From Actinomycetota bacterium (GTDB taxonomy: Bacteria; Actinomycetota; Actinomycetes; Mycobacteriales; HKI-0501), in contig JAVEDU010000096.1 in assembly GCA_030840805.1 (NCBI GenBank), positions 1 through 64,000 on the forward strand: a stretch of 64,000 bases of DNA, read 5' to 3'. Under the pieces are notes generated by a model. It searched no databases. It was given only the letters and a program-made list of their open reading frames with translations, and was not told the origin of the DNA. Shown in pieces: positions 24,982 to 33,750 of this stretch (position 1 is its first letter; each line of letters starts with the position of its first letter). The position numbers and the translations under genes were made by a program.

Positions 24982-24987
24982 TAGCAT
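24982..24987 (+). promoter_or_regulatory. TAGCAT -10 box for mrp, leaderless start
   Basis: TAGCAT is followed by seven bases and the ATG at 24995. This favours the second of two in-frame ATGs as the real start. Confidence 0.55.
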
Positions 24988-24994
24988 GGGCACC

Positions 24995-26122
24995 ATGGCA
25001 CTCCCCACGGTCGAGGCGGTACGCACCGCCCTCGCGAAGGTCAACGACCCCGAGATCCGACGCCCCATCACCGACCTCGGCATGGTCAAGGAGGTCGTCG
25101 TCGGCCCCGACGGCGTCGTCCGCGTCGGCGTCTACCTCACCGTCGCGGGGTGTCCGATGCGGGACACGATCACGAAGGACGTCACCGCGGCGGTCGCTGT
25201 CCTGCCCGGAGTCAGCGGCGTCGCCGTCGAGCTGGACGTGATGAGCGACGAGCAGCGCAAGGGCCTCCAGGAGACGCTGCGCGGCGGGGCGGCGGAACCG
25301 GTGATCCCGTTCGCGCAGCCGGGCTCGCTCACCCGGGTGTACGCGGTGGCGTCCGGCAAGGGCGGCGTCGGCAAGTCCAGCGTGACGGTGAACCTCGCGG
25401 CCTCGCTCGCGGCCCGCGGCCTGTCGGTCGGCGTCGTGGACGCCGACATCTACGGATTCTCGATCCCGCGCATGCTGGGCGTGACCGGCAAGCCGACCCA
25501 GGTCGAGTCGATGATCATGCCGCCGCAGGCGCACGGCGTGAAGGTGATCTCGATCGGGATGTTCACCCCCGGCAACACGGCCGTGGTGTGGCGCGGACCG
25601 ATGCTCCACCGGGCCCTCCAGCAGTTCCTCGCCGACGTCTGGTGGGGCGATCTGGACGTCCTGCTCCTGGACCTCCCGCCGGGCACCGGCGACATCGCGA
25701 TCAGCGTGGCCCAGCTCATCCCCAGTGCCGAGATCCTCGTCGTGACGACACCGCAGCTGGCCGCGGCCGAGGTCGCCGAGCGGGCCGGGTCGATCGCCCT
25801 GCAGACGCACCAGCAGGTCGTCGGCGTGGTCGAGAACATGTCCTGGCTCGAGCTGCCGGACGGTCAGCGGATGGAGGTCTTCGGGTCCGGTGGCGGACAG
25901 GCCGTGGCGGACGCGCTGACCAAGTCGCTCGGCGCCAAGGTGCCGCTGCTCGGTCAGATCCCGCTCGACACCTCGCTCCGCGAGGGCGGCGACGTCGGTC
26001 TCCCGCTGGTGCTCACCAACCCGAGCTCGCCGGCCGCCGCGGCGCTCGACGCGATCGCGGACGGCCTCGCCGCCCGGCGCCGGGGTCTGGCAGGCATGTC
26101 GCTGGGGCTCTCCCCCGCCTGA
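24995..26122 (+). CDS. mrp: Mrp/NBP35-type iron-sulphur carrier ATPase
   Basis: This 375-residue protein has an N-terminal MIP18/DUF59 domain (residues 1-100) with VAGCPMRDTI, then a deviant Walker A ATPase (SGKGGVGKSSVTVNLA, DADIYGFSIPRML, LDLPPGTGDIAIS). It would assemble or transfer Fe-S clusters. The CxxC pair that most Mrp proteins carry after VENMS is absent here (VENMSWLELPDGQRMEVFG), so bridging-cluster binding must differ. The start at 24995 is chosen over 24986 because of the promoter spacing. Convergent tatB follows after a family A palindrome. Confidence 0.92.
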   Translation: MALPTVEAVRTALAKVNDPEIRRPITDLGMVKEVVVGPDGVVRVGVYLTVAGCPMRDTITKDVTAAVAVLPGVSGVAVELDVMSDEQRKGLQETLRGGAAEPVIPFAQPGSLTRVYAVASGKGGVGKSSVTVNLAASLAARGLSVGVVDADIYGFSIPRMLGVTGKPTQVESMIMPPQAHGVKVISIGMFTPGNTAVVWRGPMLHRALQQFLADVWWGDLDVLLLDLPPGTGDIAISVAQLIPSAEILVVTTPQLAAAEVAERAGSIALQTHQQVVGVVENMSWLELPDGQRMEVFGSGGGQAVADALTKSLGAKVPLLGQIPLDTSLREGGDVGLPLVLTNPSSPAAAALDAIADGLAARRRGLAGMSLGLSPA

Positions 26123-26137
26123 CCGCCCTCACCCCAA

Positions 26138-26198
26138 GTTGATCATGGGGTCTGCAACACGACACGCCGGCGTGTCTGCTGCAAACCCCATGATCAAC
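26138..26198. repeat. Family A palindromic repeat
   Basis: Arms GTTGATCATGGGG and CCCCATGATCAAC enclose TCTGCAACAC, the core GACACGCCGGCGTGTC and TGCTGCAAA. It lies between the convergent mrp and tatB stops and could terminate both. Confidence 0.88.
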
Positions 26199-26206
26199 GC
26201 GGAAGG

Positions 26207-26626
26207 TCAGGTGGCGTCGTTGTCGAACGGGGCCTGCTCGCCCTCGTCGAGCCGGCGGCGAGGCCGGTTCCCTCCCGACGCGGGCGGGTCGGCCGAGTAC
26301 CCGTCGTCCGGCCCGAAACCCTCCATCGCGTTGTGGCCGATGTCCTCGACATCGCGATACGCGTCGCGCAGCGGCCGGGTGAGCCGATCCTCGTCCTCCT
26401 CGGACAGGAGGTGCTTGCGCACGAACGTCCGCGGGTTCAGGTCCTCCAGGTCCAGATCGGTGCCCAGCTCGTCCCGCAGCTCGGTCGTGGCGTTGCGGGC
26501 CATCTGGCGCATGCCGCGGAGCATCCGGGCGGCATCGCCGATCACCTGGGGCAGCCGCTCCGGGCCGAAGATGAAGAGGCCGAGCAACAGCAGCCCGACG
26601 ATCTCCAGGAAGTTGAGGTTGCCCAT
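26207..26626 (-). CDS. tatB: Sec-independent translocase subunit TatB
   Basis: This 139-residue protein has the N-terminal helix FLEIVGLLLLGLFIFGPERLP, the TatA/B hallmark including Phe-Gly-Pro. An amphipathic helix (VIGDAARMLRGMRQMARNATTELRDEL) and a long acidic tail follow. It is part of the twin-arginine export receptor in the membrane. The ATG overlaps the protease stop by one base (TGATG). Position after htrA and sigE matches the actinobacterial order, where the gene is called tatB rather than tatA. Confidence 0.93.
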   Translation of the reverse strand: MGNLNFLEIVGLLLLGLFIFGPERLPQVIGDAARMLRGMRQMARNATTELRDELGTDLDLEDLNPRTFVRKHLLSEEDEDRLTRPLRDAYRDVEDIGHNAMEGFGPDDGYSADPPASGGNRPRRRLDEGEQAPFDNDAT

Positions 26627-27975
26627 CAGTTCGTCTCGGTGAGGGTGACGGTCACGGTCGACGAGGTTCCGCCGCGGTTGTAGGCGACCGGGATCTGCGC
26701 CCCGGCGGGGAACTTCCGGATGAAGGCGATGAGGTCCGTCGGGTCGGACACCCGGCGGCCGTTGAACGCCGTGATGACGTCGCCGGCCCGCAGCCCGGCC
26801 GTCCGCGCGGGTCCGGCCGGTACCTCCTCCAGCCGCACACCGCCGGTGGAGCTGACGTACGACTGGTCGAGGGTCGCGCCGATGATCGTCCGCTTCGCCC
26901 GGCCCGTCGCGATGAGCTGCTCGGCGATCCGCTTGGCCTGGTTGATCGGGATGGAGAACCCGAGGCCGATGCTGCCGCCCTCGCGGGCCGCGCCGGCGAG
27001 CGTCGCGATCGCGCTGTTCACGCCGACCACCCGGCCCGAGCCGTCCACCAGCGGACCACCCGAGTTGCCGGGGTTGATCGCCGCGTCGGTCTGCAGCGCG
27101 GCCATGTAGGCCTCCATGTCGCCGTTCTCGCCGCCCGTCACGACCGGGCGGTCGACGGCACTGATGATGCCCGAGGTTACCGTGCCCTGAAGGCCCAACG
27201 GCGAACCGAACGCGACCACCGGGTCGCCGACCACAGCCTGGTCGGAGTCCCCGAACCGGACGGCCGGCAGCTTCGTCCGCTCGATCTTCAGCACCGCGAT
27301 GTCGGAGTTGGGGTCCCGGCCCACGATCTTCCCCGGGGAGGAGGTGCCGTCCTGGAACACCACCCGCAGTGCCCCGCCGTTCGCGGCCGGCGCGGCGACG
27401 TGGTTGTTCGTGATGATGTAGCCGTTCGGGGACACCACGAAGCCGGAGCCGTTGCCGCGCTTGCCGGCCGCGCTGATCTCGATGGAGACGACGCTCGGCT
27501 GTACCCGCCTGGCGATCCCGGCGACCGAGGCCGGTGCGCGGTTCGCCAGCGCGGGCGAGCCCGTCGTGCCCCGCCCGCCGAGGTCCACCACGTCCGACCC
27601 GGTGAACCGGGCCGCGGCCGCGAAGCCGAGCGCGCCGCCCAGCGTGCCCGCGAGCAGAGCGGCGATGAGGGCCACGCTCAGCAGGCCGCCGACGCGGCGC
27701 GGCGGGCCGGCGGTGTCCGTGGGGAGCGGCGGCGGCGGGGCGGGCGGCGGGGCGGGGGCGATCCACGCGGGTGCCGAGCCGGGGTCGCGCCAGGGGTCAC
27801 GTGGCGCGTCGGTGGCCCACCACGGCGACCCCTGCGCGGGCGGCGGCGCCACCGGTGGCGCGGCCGGTACGGGGGACGACCCGCCGTTGCCGGCAACGTC
27901 CGCGGACCACGGCGAGGTACCCGGCTCGGGACGAGGTCCTCCGCCCAGCGGCTCGTCGGGGCGCTGGTCGCTCAC
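26626..27975 (-). CDS. HtrA-like trypsin-type serine protease with PDZ domain
   Basis: This 449-residue protein has a proline-rich cytoplasmic head (residues 1-90), one membrane helix (LLSVALIAALLAGTLGGALGF), then a trypsin-like domain. The catalytic His is in ITNNHVA, Asp in PNSDIAVLK, and Ser in NPGNSGGPL. A C-terminal PDZ domain carries GLRAGDVITAFNGRRVSDPTDL. It is an extracytoplasmic quality-control protease in the SigE envelope-stress group. The GTG start at 27975 lacks a clear ribosome site. It is coupled to tatB by a one-base overlap. Confidence 0.93.
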   Translation of the reverse strand: MSDQRPDEPLGGGPRPEPGTSPWSADVAGNGGSSPVPAAPPVAPPPAQGSPWWATDAPRDPWRDPGSAPAWIAPAPPPAPPPPLPTDTAGPPRRVGGLLSVALIAALLAGTLGGALGFAAAARFTGSDVVDLGGRGTTGSPALANRAPASVAGIARRVQPSVVSIEISAAGKRGNGSGFVVSPNGYIITNNHVAAPAANGGALRVVFQDGTSSPGKIVGRDPNSDIAVLKIERTKLPAVRFGDSDQAVVGDPVVAFGSPLGLQGTVTSGIISAVDRPVVTGGENGDMEAYMAALQTDAAINPGNSGGPLVDGSGRVVGVNSAIATLAGAAREGGSIGLGFSIPINQAKRIAEQLIATGRAKRTIIGATLDQSYVSSTGGVRLEEVPAGPARTAGLRAGDVITAFNGRRVSDPTDLIAFIRKFPAGAQIPVAYNRGGTSSTVTVTLTETN

Positions 27976-28048
27976 TGTTCACGCTCATCCGCGCTGTCGG
28001 CCGAACACAAGCATGCCTCGCGGGGGCTCGTGCCGGCGTCAGCTGCGC

Positions 28049-29167
28049 TCAGTCGAACGGATTCGCCCACGATCCCACGCGGTGGATTCCCCTGCCCAAC
28101 CGGGCGAGGACCCCGTCGTCGGGCGGCCGGTGCGGCAGGGCCCGGACCAGCTCCGGGGTGAGCGAGTCCGGCGCGTCCAGCACCAGCGTGTACACGGCGG
28201 TCCGGCCCGCCCACACCACGGTGCGCTGGAGGCCGGTACGCAGGTGCACCGTCGTGCCGGCGACCTGGCTGCGCTCGAACCCGTGCAGCGCGCCGGCGTC
28301 GAGGCCGCCCTGCTCGACGAACAGCGAGGCCGCGAACAGCCCGTCGCTGTACGCGAGCTGGACCACCCGGTGGCCGCCGGAGGCCAGCTCGGTCGCGCGG
28401 TACCGCTCCATGCCGCCGGGCAGCACGTCGGGCAGCTGCCACCCGGCCCGTCGCAGCGTGGTGAGCGCGGCGTCGTCGAGCGTGCGCGGCGGCGGGGAGG
28501 GCTCGGCACGGCTCCGGGCGGCGGGGACGGGGGCCGCGGCGGCACCGGCGTCGAGCTGGACGAAGGCCGTCGCCCGGACGATGTCGCCGCCCGCGTCGTA
28601 CAGCTCGCGCCGCAGCAGGAGACCGGTCTCCCGGTCGAGCCAGAAGCGGCCCGCCACCCGGTTCCCGCCGTGCGCCCAGGCCTCGACGACGGTCGCCGGG
28701 CGCCCGGCGCCGCGCTCCGCAGCGGCCACCGCGAGGCGGTAGTGGTGGCCGAGGGCGGCGAGCGCGTCCCCGTCGAGCTCGGTGGCCTGGCCGTCGGGGA
28801 CGGTGTGACCGCCGCCGGGTGTCCGGACGTCGAACCAGGTCCCGCGGGCCGGGTCGTGCCGGACGTCGACGACCGTCACGGCGCCGCCGGACGCCTCGCT
28901 GCTCAGCCACTGGGTGCCCGAGTACGTGGCCGTGCGCTGGGCCGTCACCGCCCGCCGCAGCAGGTCGAGGGCCCGCTGCTCGGCGGCCGGCAGGGTCCGC
29001 GGGGACTGCGTCAGGGTCATCGAGGGCGGCGCCACCGCGACATCCGGTTCCCGCGGCGTGACGGCCCCGACCCCGGCCGAGCACACGGCCGCCCCCAGCG
29101 CACCGACGCCGGCCACCAGGGCGGCACGGCGGGCGGCGTGGACCACCGGTGCGGTCCGTACCCTCAC
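28049..29167 (-). CDS. MucB/RseB-like sigma-E regulatory protein
   Basis: This 372-residue exported protein has an N-terminal signal or anchor (AALVAGVGALGAAVCSAGV) and a MucB/RseB-type domain (LLRRAVTAQRTATYSGTQWLSS, then RFWLDRETGLLLRRELYD). A C-terminal domain contains WQLPDVLPGGM and RTVVWAGRTAVYTLVLDAP. RseB proteins bind the periplasmic part of the anti-sigma factor and sense envelope lipids. The gene begins four bases after the anti-sigma gene, so it fits as the third gene of the sigE operon. The assignment is by pattern and position. Confidence 0.8.
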   Translation of the reverse strand: MRVRTAPVVHAARRAALVAGVGALGAAVCSAGVGAVTPREPDVAVAPPSMTLTQSPRTLPAAEQRALDLLRRAVTAQRTATYSGTQWLSSEASGGAVTVVDVRHDPARGTWFDVRTPGGGHTVPDGQATELDGDALAALGHHYRLAVAAAERGAGRPATVVEAWAHGGNRVAGRFWLDRETGLLLRRELYDAGGDIVRATAFVQLDAGAAAAPVPAARSRAEPSPPPRTLDDAALTTLRRAGWQLPDVLPGGMERYRATELASGGHRVVQLAYSDGLFAASLFVEQGGLDAGALHGFERSQVAGTTVHLRTGLQRTVVWAGRTAVYTLVLDAPDSLTPELVRALPHRPPDDGVLARLGRGIHRVGSWANPFD

Positions 29168-29171
29168 GCGC

Positions 29172-29858
29172 TCATCGGGTGCCGGCCGGCTCGACCACCA
29201 GCACGACCGGATCCGCGCCAGGGACGCCGACGGCGGTCCGGTTGTGCACCACCGTGTAGGAGTCGACGGCGGGGACGACGGTCTGCGGCCGGTCGACCGA
29301 GCCGAGCGCGGCGACGGTCGCGATGCTCAGCGCGAAGGCGGCCAGCCCTCCGGCGGCGGCGCCCAGCCGCCGACGGCGGGTGGTCCGACCACGCCCCCGC
29401 CCGACCGCGACGGTCCGGCCACGGGGCCGGTCCACGGCCCCCATCGGGCGGGTCCGGTCGGGGGCGACGGGTCGCTCGCGGCCGTCCGGAAAGGGATTGC
29501 CGTCCCCGGGGCGCGTCGTGTCGGCGGCCGGGGTCCCGGCGCGGGGGTCTCGGAAGCCGGCGACCATCCGCAGCGGCGGAGGCGCGGGGTGGAGCGTCAG
29601 CGGTGTGGCCGAGGTGCCGGCCGCCACGCCGGGAAGGCGGAGCAGACGGTCGGCGAGGCTCGGCGGTACCTCGGGACCGGCGAGGCGCGCGAGCCGCGCC
29701 TTCAACCGGCGCTGCGCCTCCACCTCGGCCCGGCAGTCGTCGCAGCGGGCCAGGTGCGCGAGCGCGCGCTCGCGTGCCGCGTGATCGAGCGCGCCGTCCG
29801 CGACGGCGGCGACGAGTCCGCCGAGGTGGGGGTCCCTGCGGTGTCCGTGGTTGCTCAC
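29172..29858 (-). CDS. Anti-sigma factor with zinc-finger (zf-HC2) domain
   Basis: This 228-residue protein has a zinc-binding anti-sigma motif near residue 35 (H-x3-C-x2-C in HLARCDDC). Then come a long basic, proline-rich linker, one membrane helix ([20 protein letters not shown], about residue 175) and a short exported tail. It would hold SigE inactive at the membrane. The GTG start overlaps the sigE stop by four bases, giving equal synthesis of sigma and anti-sigma. It is larger than the mycobacterial RseA but in the same position. Confidence 0.88.
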   Translation of the reverse strand: MSNHGHRRDPHLGGLVAAVADGALDHAARERALAHLARCDDCRAEVEAQRRLKARLARLAGPEVPPSLADRLLRLPGVAAGTSATPLTLHPAPPPLRMVAGFRDPRAGTPAADTTRPGDGNPFPDGRERPVAPDRTRPMGAVDRPRGRTVAVGRGRGRTTRRRRLGAAAGGLAAFALSIATVAALGSVDRPQTVVPAVDSYTVVHNRTAVGVPGADPVVLVVEPAGTR

Positions 29859-30424
29859 GGCTTCTCCTCACCGGCGTGCCCCGCGCGGCGTGGTGCGCGA
29901 TGGGCCAACGCCTCCCGCAGCTGGACCCGGCCGCGGTGGATCCGACTGCGGACGGTACCCAGCTTGATGCCGAGGGTGGTGGCGATCTCCTCGTAGGAGA
30001 GCCCCTCGATGTCACAGAGCACGACCGCGACCCGGAACTCGGGCGCCAGCGCGTCGAGCGCGGCCTGTACGTCGTCGTCCAGGCGGTCGTCGGTGTACGC
30101 CTGCTCGGGCGTGCGGCCGGGGCCTGCGATGCGCTCGGCGTCGTCGGGGAGCGCATCGAACCGGATCCTGGCCTTCCGGCGCACCGAGTCCAGGAACAGG
30201 TTCGTGGTGATGCGATGGAGCCAGCCCTCGAAGGTGCCGGGCTGGAATCCGTCCAGGGACCGGAACACCCGGACGAACGCGTCCTGCGTCAGGTCCTCGG
30301 CGTCGTACCGGTTGCCGGTGAGGCGGTACGCGAGCCGGTACACCCGCGGGGAGTGGTCGCGGACGACCTGCTCCCAGGTGGGCACCGTCCAACCGCCGTC
30401 GGGCTCGAGGGGCACGTCGGTCAC
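29855..30424 (-). CDS. sigE: ECF sigma factor SigE
   Basis: This 189-residue group 4 sigma factor has region 2 ([28 protein letters not shown], then [15 protein letters not shown]) and region 4 ([37 protein letters not shown]). It matches actinobacterial SigE, the envelope-stress factor. GTG at 30424 follows a GGGAGGGGGG site and is preferred. An ATG at 30457 is in frame and overlaps the end of a six-codon reading frame that itself has an AGGAGG site. An ECF-type promoter lies upstream at 30537-30565, suggesting autoregulation. Confidence 0.92.
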   Translation of the reverse strand: MTDVPLEPDGGWTVPTWEQVVRDHSPRVYRLAYRLTGNRYDAEDLTQDAFVRVFRSLDGFQPGTFEGWLHRITTNLFLDSVRRKARIRFDALPDDAERIAGPGRTPEQAYTDDRLDDDVQAALDALAPEFRVAVVLCDIEGLSYEEIATTLGIKLGTVRSRIHRGRVQLREALAHRAPRRAGHAGEEKP

Positions 30425-30453
30425 CGGAGTCCCCCCTCCCGCGAGACAGGCGG

Positions 30454-30474
30454 TCATTCAGACGTACCGGCCAT
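30454..30474 (-). other. Possible six-codon leader peptide before sigE
   Basis: An ATG at 30474 preceded by AGGAGG encodes MAGTSE and stops at a TGA that overlaps the alternative sigE ATG at 30457 (ATGA). It could be a translated leader that couples to sigE, or chance. It is too short to judge by composition. Confidence 0.3.
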
Positions 30475-30536
30475 GGTGCGCCGTCCTCCTCGCTGATGCA
30501 TCCTCGCAGGCGGGGACCTTCGCCCCGTTGCGCGTA

Positions 30537-30565
30537 CAACGTTCGCGGCCGGTCCGGAGTTCCCC
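30537..30565 (-). promoter_or_regulatory. ECF-type promoter of sigE
   Basis: On the minus strand GGGGAACT (30565-30558) is followed by CGTTG (30541-30537), about 16 bases apart. This fits the GGAAC / GTT pattern of SigE- and SigH-type promoters of actinobacteria. It would give a leader of about 100 bases and an autoregulatory loop. Confidence 0.6.
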
Positions 30566-30648
30566 GGGGCCGTCCCCGGTGTGGCGAGGCACCCGGTCGT
30601 GGCGTGGTCGCCTACGCTGGCCGGACAGTCCAGCTGCGGAGGTGCGAG

Positions 30649-31317
30649 ATCGCCGGGTCCAGGTCGGGCGGTGCGCTGGCCGCGAGTGGCGCTCTCGCCG
30701 CGAGCATCGAGTTCGCCGAGTCCTTCGTCCCCGAGGACGCCGTGCTCGCCACGGCGCGGTCGCGCGCCGCCGAGGTCGGCTGCGTCCCGATCGGCCCGGG
30801 CGGAGGCGCGACGCTGCGGATGCTGGCGGCGACCCTCGGCGCCCGTTCTGTCGTCGAACTGGGTACCGGCACCGGTGTGAGCGGTGTCTGGCTGCTCCGC
30901 GGGATGCGCCCCGACGGCGTGCTGACCAGCATCGACGTCGAGTCCGAGCACCAGCGGCTGGCGCGGCAGTCCTTCGTGGAGGCGGGGTTCGCCTCCTCGC
31001 GGTTCCGGCTGATCAACGGCCGGGCGCTGGACGTCCTCCCGCGGCTCGCCGATGCCTCCTACGACCTCGTGCTGGTCGACGCGGACAAGACCGAGTACTC
31101 GGACTACCTCACCGCGGCCCTGCGCCTGCTCCGCCCGGGTGGCGTCGTGGCGATGGACAACGCGCTGTGGAGCGGCCGGGTGGCGGACCCCGCGGCCCGC
31201 GACCCCGAGTCGGTGGCGCTGCGCGAGGTCGCGAAGCTCGTCCGGGACCACGACGAGCTGGTGCCGGCGCTGCTGCCCGTCGGAGACGGCCTGCTGGTCG
31301 CGGTCAAGCAGGCCTAG
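30649..31317 (+). CDS. O-methyltransferase (family 3), start codon unclear
   Basis: This S-adenosylmethionine-dependent O-methyltransferase of the CCoAOMT-like family has VVELGTGTGVSGVWLLRGM (motif I), SIDVESEHQ, LVLVDADKTEYSDYL (metal site) and GGVVAMDNALWSG. The same family lies next to sigE in mycobacteria. No ATG, GTG or TTG fits well: the in-frame GTG at 30604 lies before a TACGCT box (30613-30618). The only good ribosome site (GGAGGT, 30638-30643) points at an ATC codon at 30649. The start given here is that ATC; 30604 is the alternative, adding 15 residues. Confidence 0.85.
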   Translation: MAGSRSGGALAASGALAASIEFAESFVPEDAVLATARSRAAEVGCVPIGPGGGATLRMLAATLGARSVVELGTGTGVSGVWLLRGMRPDGVLTSIDVESEHQRLARQSFVEAGFASSRFRLINGRALDVLPRLADASYDLVLVDADKTEYSDYLTAALRLLRPGGVVAMDNALWSGRVADPAARDPESVALREVAKLVRDHDELVPALLPVGDGLLVAVKQA

Positions 31318-31336
31318 CCGGTCGAGCAGGCTCGGC

Positions 31337-32569
31337 TCAGGGCACGACCTGCTCGCCCTTGCCGAGCACGACGATGCCCGAGTCGGTCACCGTGTAGAGC
31401 TTGCGGTCGCGGTCGAGGTCGACGCCGATCTGCACGCCCGCCGGGATCACCACGTTCTTGTCGAGGATGGCCCGGCGCACGACGGCGCCCGGCCCGATCC
31501 GCACGCCCTGCATGATCACCGAGTCCGACACGGTGGCGCCCTCGGCGACCTGGACGTCCGGGGAGATCACCGAGTGGTGCACCTCGGCGTTGGTGATGAT
31601 CGAACCCATGCCGACCATGGACTCGTTGGCCCGGCCACCGAGCACGAACTTGGCCGGCGGCAGCTGCGGCGGGCTGGTGAGGATCGGCCATTGCCGGTTG
31701 TACAGGTTGAACACCGGGTGCACGGACACGAGGTCCATGTGCGAGTCGTAGTAGGCGTCCAGCGTTCCGACGTCCCGCCAGTACCCGCGGTCGCGGTCGG
31801 TCGTGCCGGGTACCTCGTTCTGCGCGAAGTCGTACACCTCCGCGGCGCCCTGCTCGACCATCATCGGGATGATGTTGCCGCCCATGTCGTGCACCGAGCC
31901 CGAGTCGCCGGCATCGATGCGCAGCGCCTCGATGAGGGCCTCGGTGGTGAAGACGTAGTTGCCCATCGAGGCGAACGTCGAGTCCGGGTCGTCCGGCAGC
32001 CCCGGCGGGTCCGTCGGCTTCTCCAGGAACTGCGAGATCCGCCGGCCGTCCGGCGCGGTGTCGATGACGCCGAACGCGTGGGCCTCCTTGCGGGGCACCC
32101 GGATGCCCGCGACGGTGACCCCGGCACCGGACTCGATGTGCTGCTCGACCATCTGCCGCGGGTCCATGCGGTACACGTGGTCGGCGCCGAACACCACGAT
32201 GTACTCGGGCTCGTCGTCGTACACCAGGTTCAGCGACTGGTAGATCGCGTCGGCCGACCCGGTGTACCAGCGCGGGCCGAGACGCTGCTGCGCCGGCACC
32301 GGCGTGACGTAGTTGCCGAGGAGCGTGCTCATCCGCCAGGTCGTCGTGATGTGCCGGTCCAGGGAGTGCGACTTGTACTGCGTCAGCACACAGATCCGCA
32401 GGTAGCCGGCGTTGACCAGGTTGGAGAGGACGAAGTCCACCAGCCGGTACTGACCGCCGAAGGGCACCGCCGGCTTCGCCCGGTCGGCGGTGAGTGGCAT
32501 CAGCCGCTTGCCTTCGCCACCGGCCAGCACGATCCCCAGGACGGAGCGCGCCTGCGTCCCACGTCTCAT
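31337..32569 (-). CDS. glgC: Glucose-1-phosphate adenylyltransferase
   Basis: This 410-residue ADP-glucose pyrophosphorylase has [30 protein letters not shown] (nucleotide loop and allosteric Lys), [29 protein letters not shown], and a C-terminal left-handed beta-helix of hexapeptide repeats. It makes ADP-glucose for glycogen and maltose-1-phosphate synthesis. ATG at 32569 lies seven bases from a TAGGGT box, consistent with a leaderless mRNA. It is divergent from glgM with only 23 bases between the two start codons. Confidence 0.95.
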   Translation of the reverse strand: MRRGTQARSVLGIVLAGGEGKRLMPLTADRAKPAVPFGGQYRLVDFVLSNLVNAGYLRICVLTQYKSHSLDRHITTTWRMSTLLGNYVTPVPAQQRLGPRWYTGSADAIYQSLNLVYDDEPEYIVVFGADHVYRMDPRQMVEQHIESGAGVTVAGIRVPRKEAHAFGVIDTAPDGRRISQFLEKPTDPPGLPDDPDSTFASMGNYVFTTEALIEALRIDAGDSGSVHDMGGNIIPMMVEQGAAEVYDFAQNEVPGTTDRDRGYWRDVGTLDAYYDSHMDLVSVHPVFNLYNRQWPILTSPPQLPPAKFVLGGRANESMVGMGSIITNAEVHHSVISPDVQVAEGATVSDSVIMQGVRIGPGAVVRRAILDKNVVIPAGVQIGVDLDRDRKLYTVTDSGIVVLGKGEQVVP

Positions 32570-32576
32570 GGTCAAG

Positions 32577-32586
32577 ACCCTAGTGT
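32577..32586. promoter_or_regulatory. Overlapping divergent -10 boxes of glgC and glgM
   Basis: ACCCTAGTGT contains TAGTGT on the plus strand (six bases before the glgM ATG) and TAGGGT on the minus strand (seven bases before the glgC ATG). The two boxes share the central TA. Both genes would have leaderless transcripts and cannot be fully active at the same moment. Confidence 0.6.
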
Positions 32587-32592
32587 GATCAC

Positions 32593-33750
32593 ATGCGCGT
32601 CGCAGTCTTGACGAATGAGTTCCCGCCCACGATCTACGGCGGCGCGGGGGTGCACGTCGATTTCCTGGTGCGTGAGCTGCGAAAGCTCGTCGACGTGGAC
32701 GTCCACTGCTTCGGTGCGCCACGGCCGGGGGCGACCGCGCACGTACCGCCGGTCGAGCTCGCCGGCGCGAACCCGGCGCTGCGCACGCTGGGCATCGACG
32801 TGGCGATGGCCGCGGCGGTGCACGGTGCGGACGTGGTGCATTCGCACACCTGGTACGCCAACCTCGGCGGGCACCTGACCTCGCTGCTGCACGGCGTCCC
32901 GCACGTGGTCAGCGCGCACTCGCTGGAGCCGATGCGGCCGTGGAAGGCCGAGCAGCTCGGCGGCGGGTACGCGATCTCCAGCTGGGCCGAGCGCACGGCG
33001 TACGAGGCGGCGGCCGCGGTGATCGCGGTCAGCAACGGGATGCGGAACGACGTGCTGGCGGCGTATCCCGCGGTGGACCCCGCGCGCGTGCACGTGGTCC
33101 ACAACGGCGTCGACACCGACTTCTACGCGCCGGACCCGTCGATGGGCACCGTCCGCGCGCTGGGCATCGACCCGGACCGGCCGTACGTGCTCTACGTCGG
33201 CCGGATCACCCGCCAGAAGGGCCTGCCGCACCTGCTGGCCGCGGCGCACCGGCTCGACCCGGGCATCCAGGTGGTGCTGTGCGCGTCCGCCCCGGACACA
33301 CCGGACATCGCGGCCGAGGTGTCCGCCGGAGTGGCGGACCTGACGGCCGAGCGGGGCGGCGGGGTGTTCTGGGTGGAGGACATGCTGCCGCGGCCGGACG
33401 TGGTGCAGTTGCTGTCGCATGCGACCGCGTTCTGCTGCCCGTCGGTGTACGAGCCGCTGGGCATCGTGAACCTGGAGGCGATGGCCTGCGGGACGGCCGT
33501 GGTGGCGAGCGACGTGGGCGGGATCCCCGAGGTCGTGGTGGACGGCGAGACCGGCTACCTCGCGCATTTCGACCCGGCGCGGGTCGCGGAGTTCGAGGCC
33601 GCGCTCGCGGACGGGCTGAACGCGCTGGTCCGGGACCCGGATCGGGCGCGGCAGATGGGCGCCGCCGGCCGCAAACGGGCGGTGGAGCACTTCGCCTGGG
33701 ACGCGATCGCCCAGCAGACGAGGGGAATCTACGACAGCGTCCGTGGTTGA
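32593..33750 (+). CDS. glgM: GT4 alpha-glucan / maltose-1-phosphate synthase GlgM (GlgA-like)
   Basis: This 385-residue GT-B glycosyltransferase of family GT4 has [14 protein letters not shown] at the acceptor site, [27 protein letters not shown]-type donor loop ([11 protein letters not shown]), and the E-x7-E motif in [20 protein letters not shown]. This is the actinobacterial type first called GlgA and shown in mycobacteria to make maltose-1-phosphate from ADP-glucose and glucose-1-phosphate (GlgM). It is divergent from glgC, whose product is its donor. ATG at 32593 follows a -10 box by six bases. Confidence 0.93.
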   Translation: MRVAVLTNEFPPTIYGGAGVHVDFLVRELRKLVDVDVHCFGAPRPGATAHVPPVELAGANPALRTLGIDVAMAAAVHGADVVHSHTWYANLGGHLTSLLHGVPHVVSAHSLEPMRPWKAEQLGGGYAISSWAERTAYEAAAAVIAVSNGMRNDVLAAYPAVDPARVHVVHNGVDTDFYAPDPSMGTVRALGIDPDRPYVLYVGRITRQKGLPHLLAAAHRLDPGIQVVLCASAPDTPDIAAEVSAGVADLTAERGGGVFWVEDMLPRPDVVQLLSHATAFCCPSVYEPLGIVNLEAMACGTAVVASDVGGIPEVVVDGETGYLAHFDPARVAEFEAALADGLNALVRDPDRARQMGAAGRKRAVEHFAWDAIAQQTRGIYDSVRG

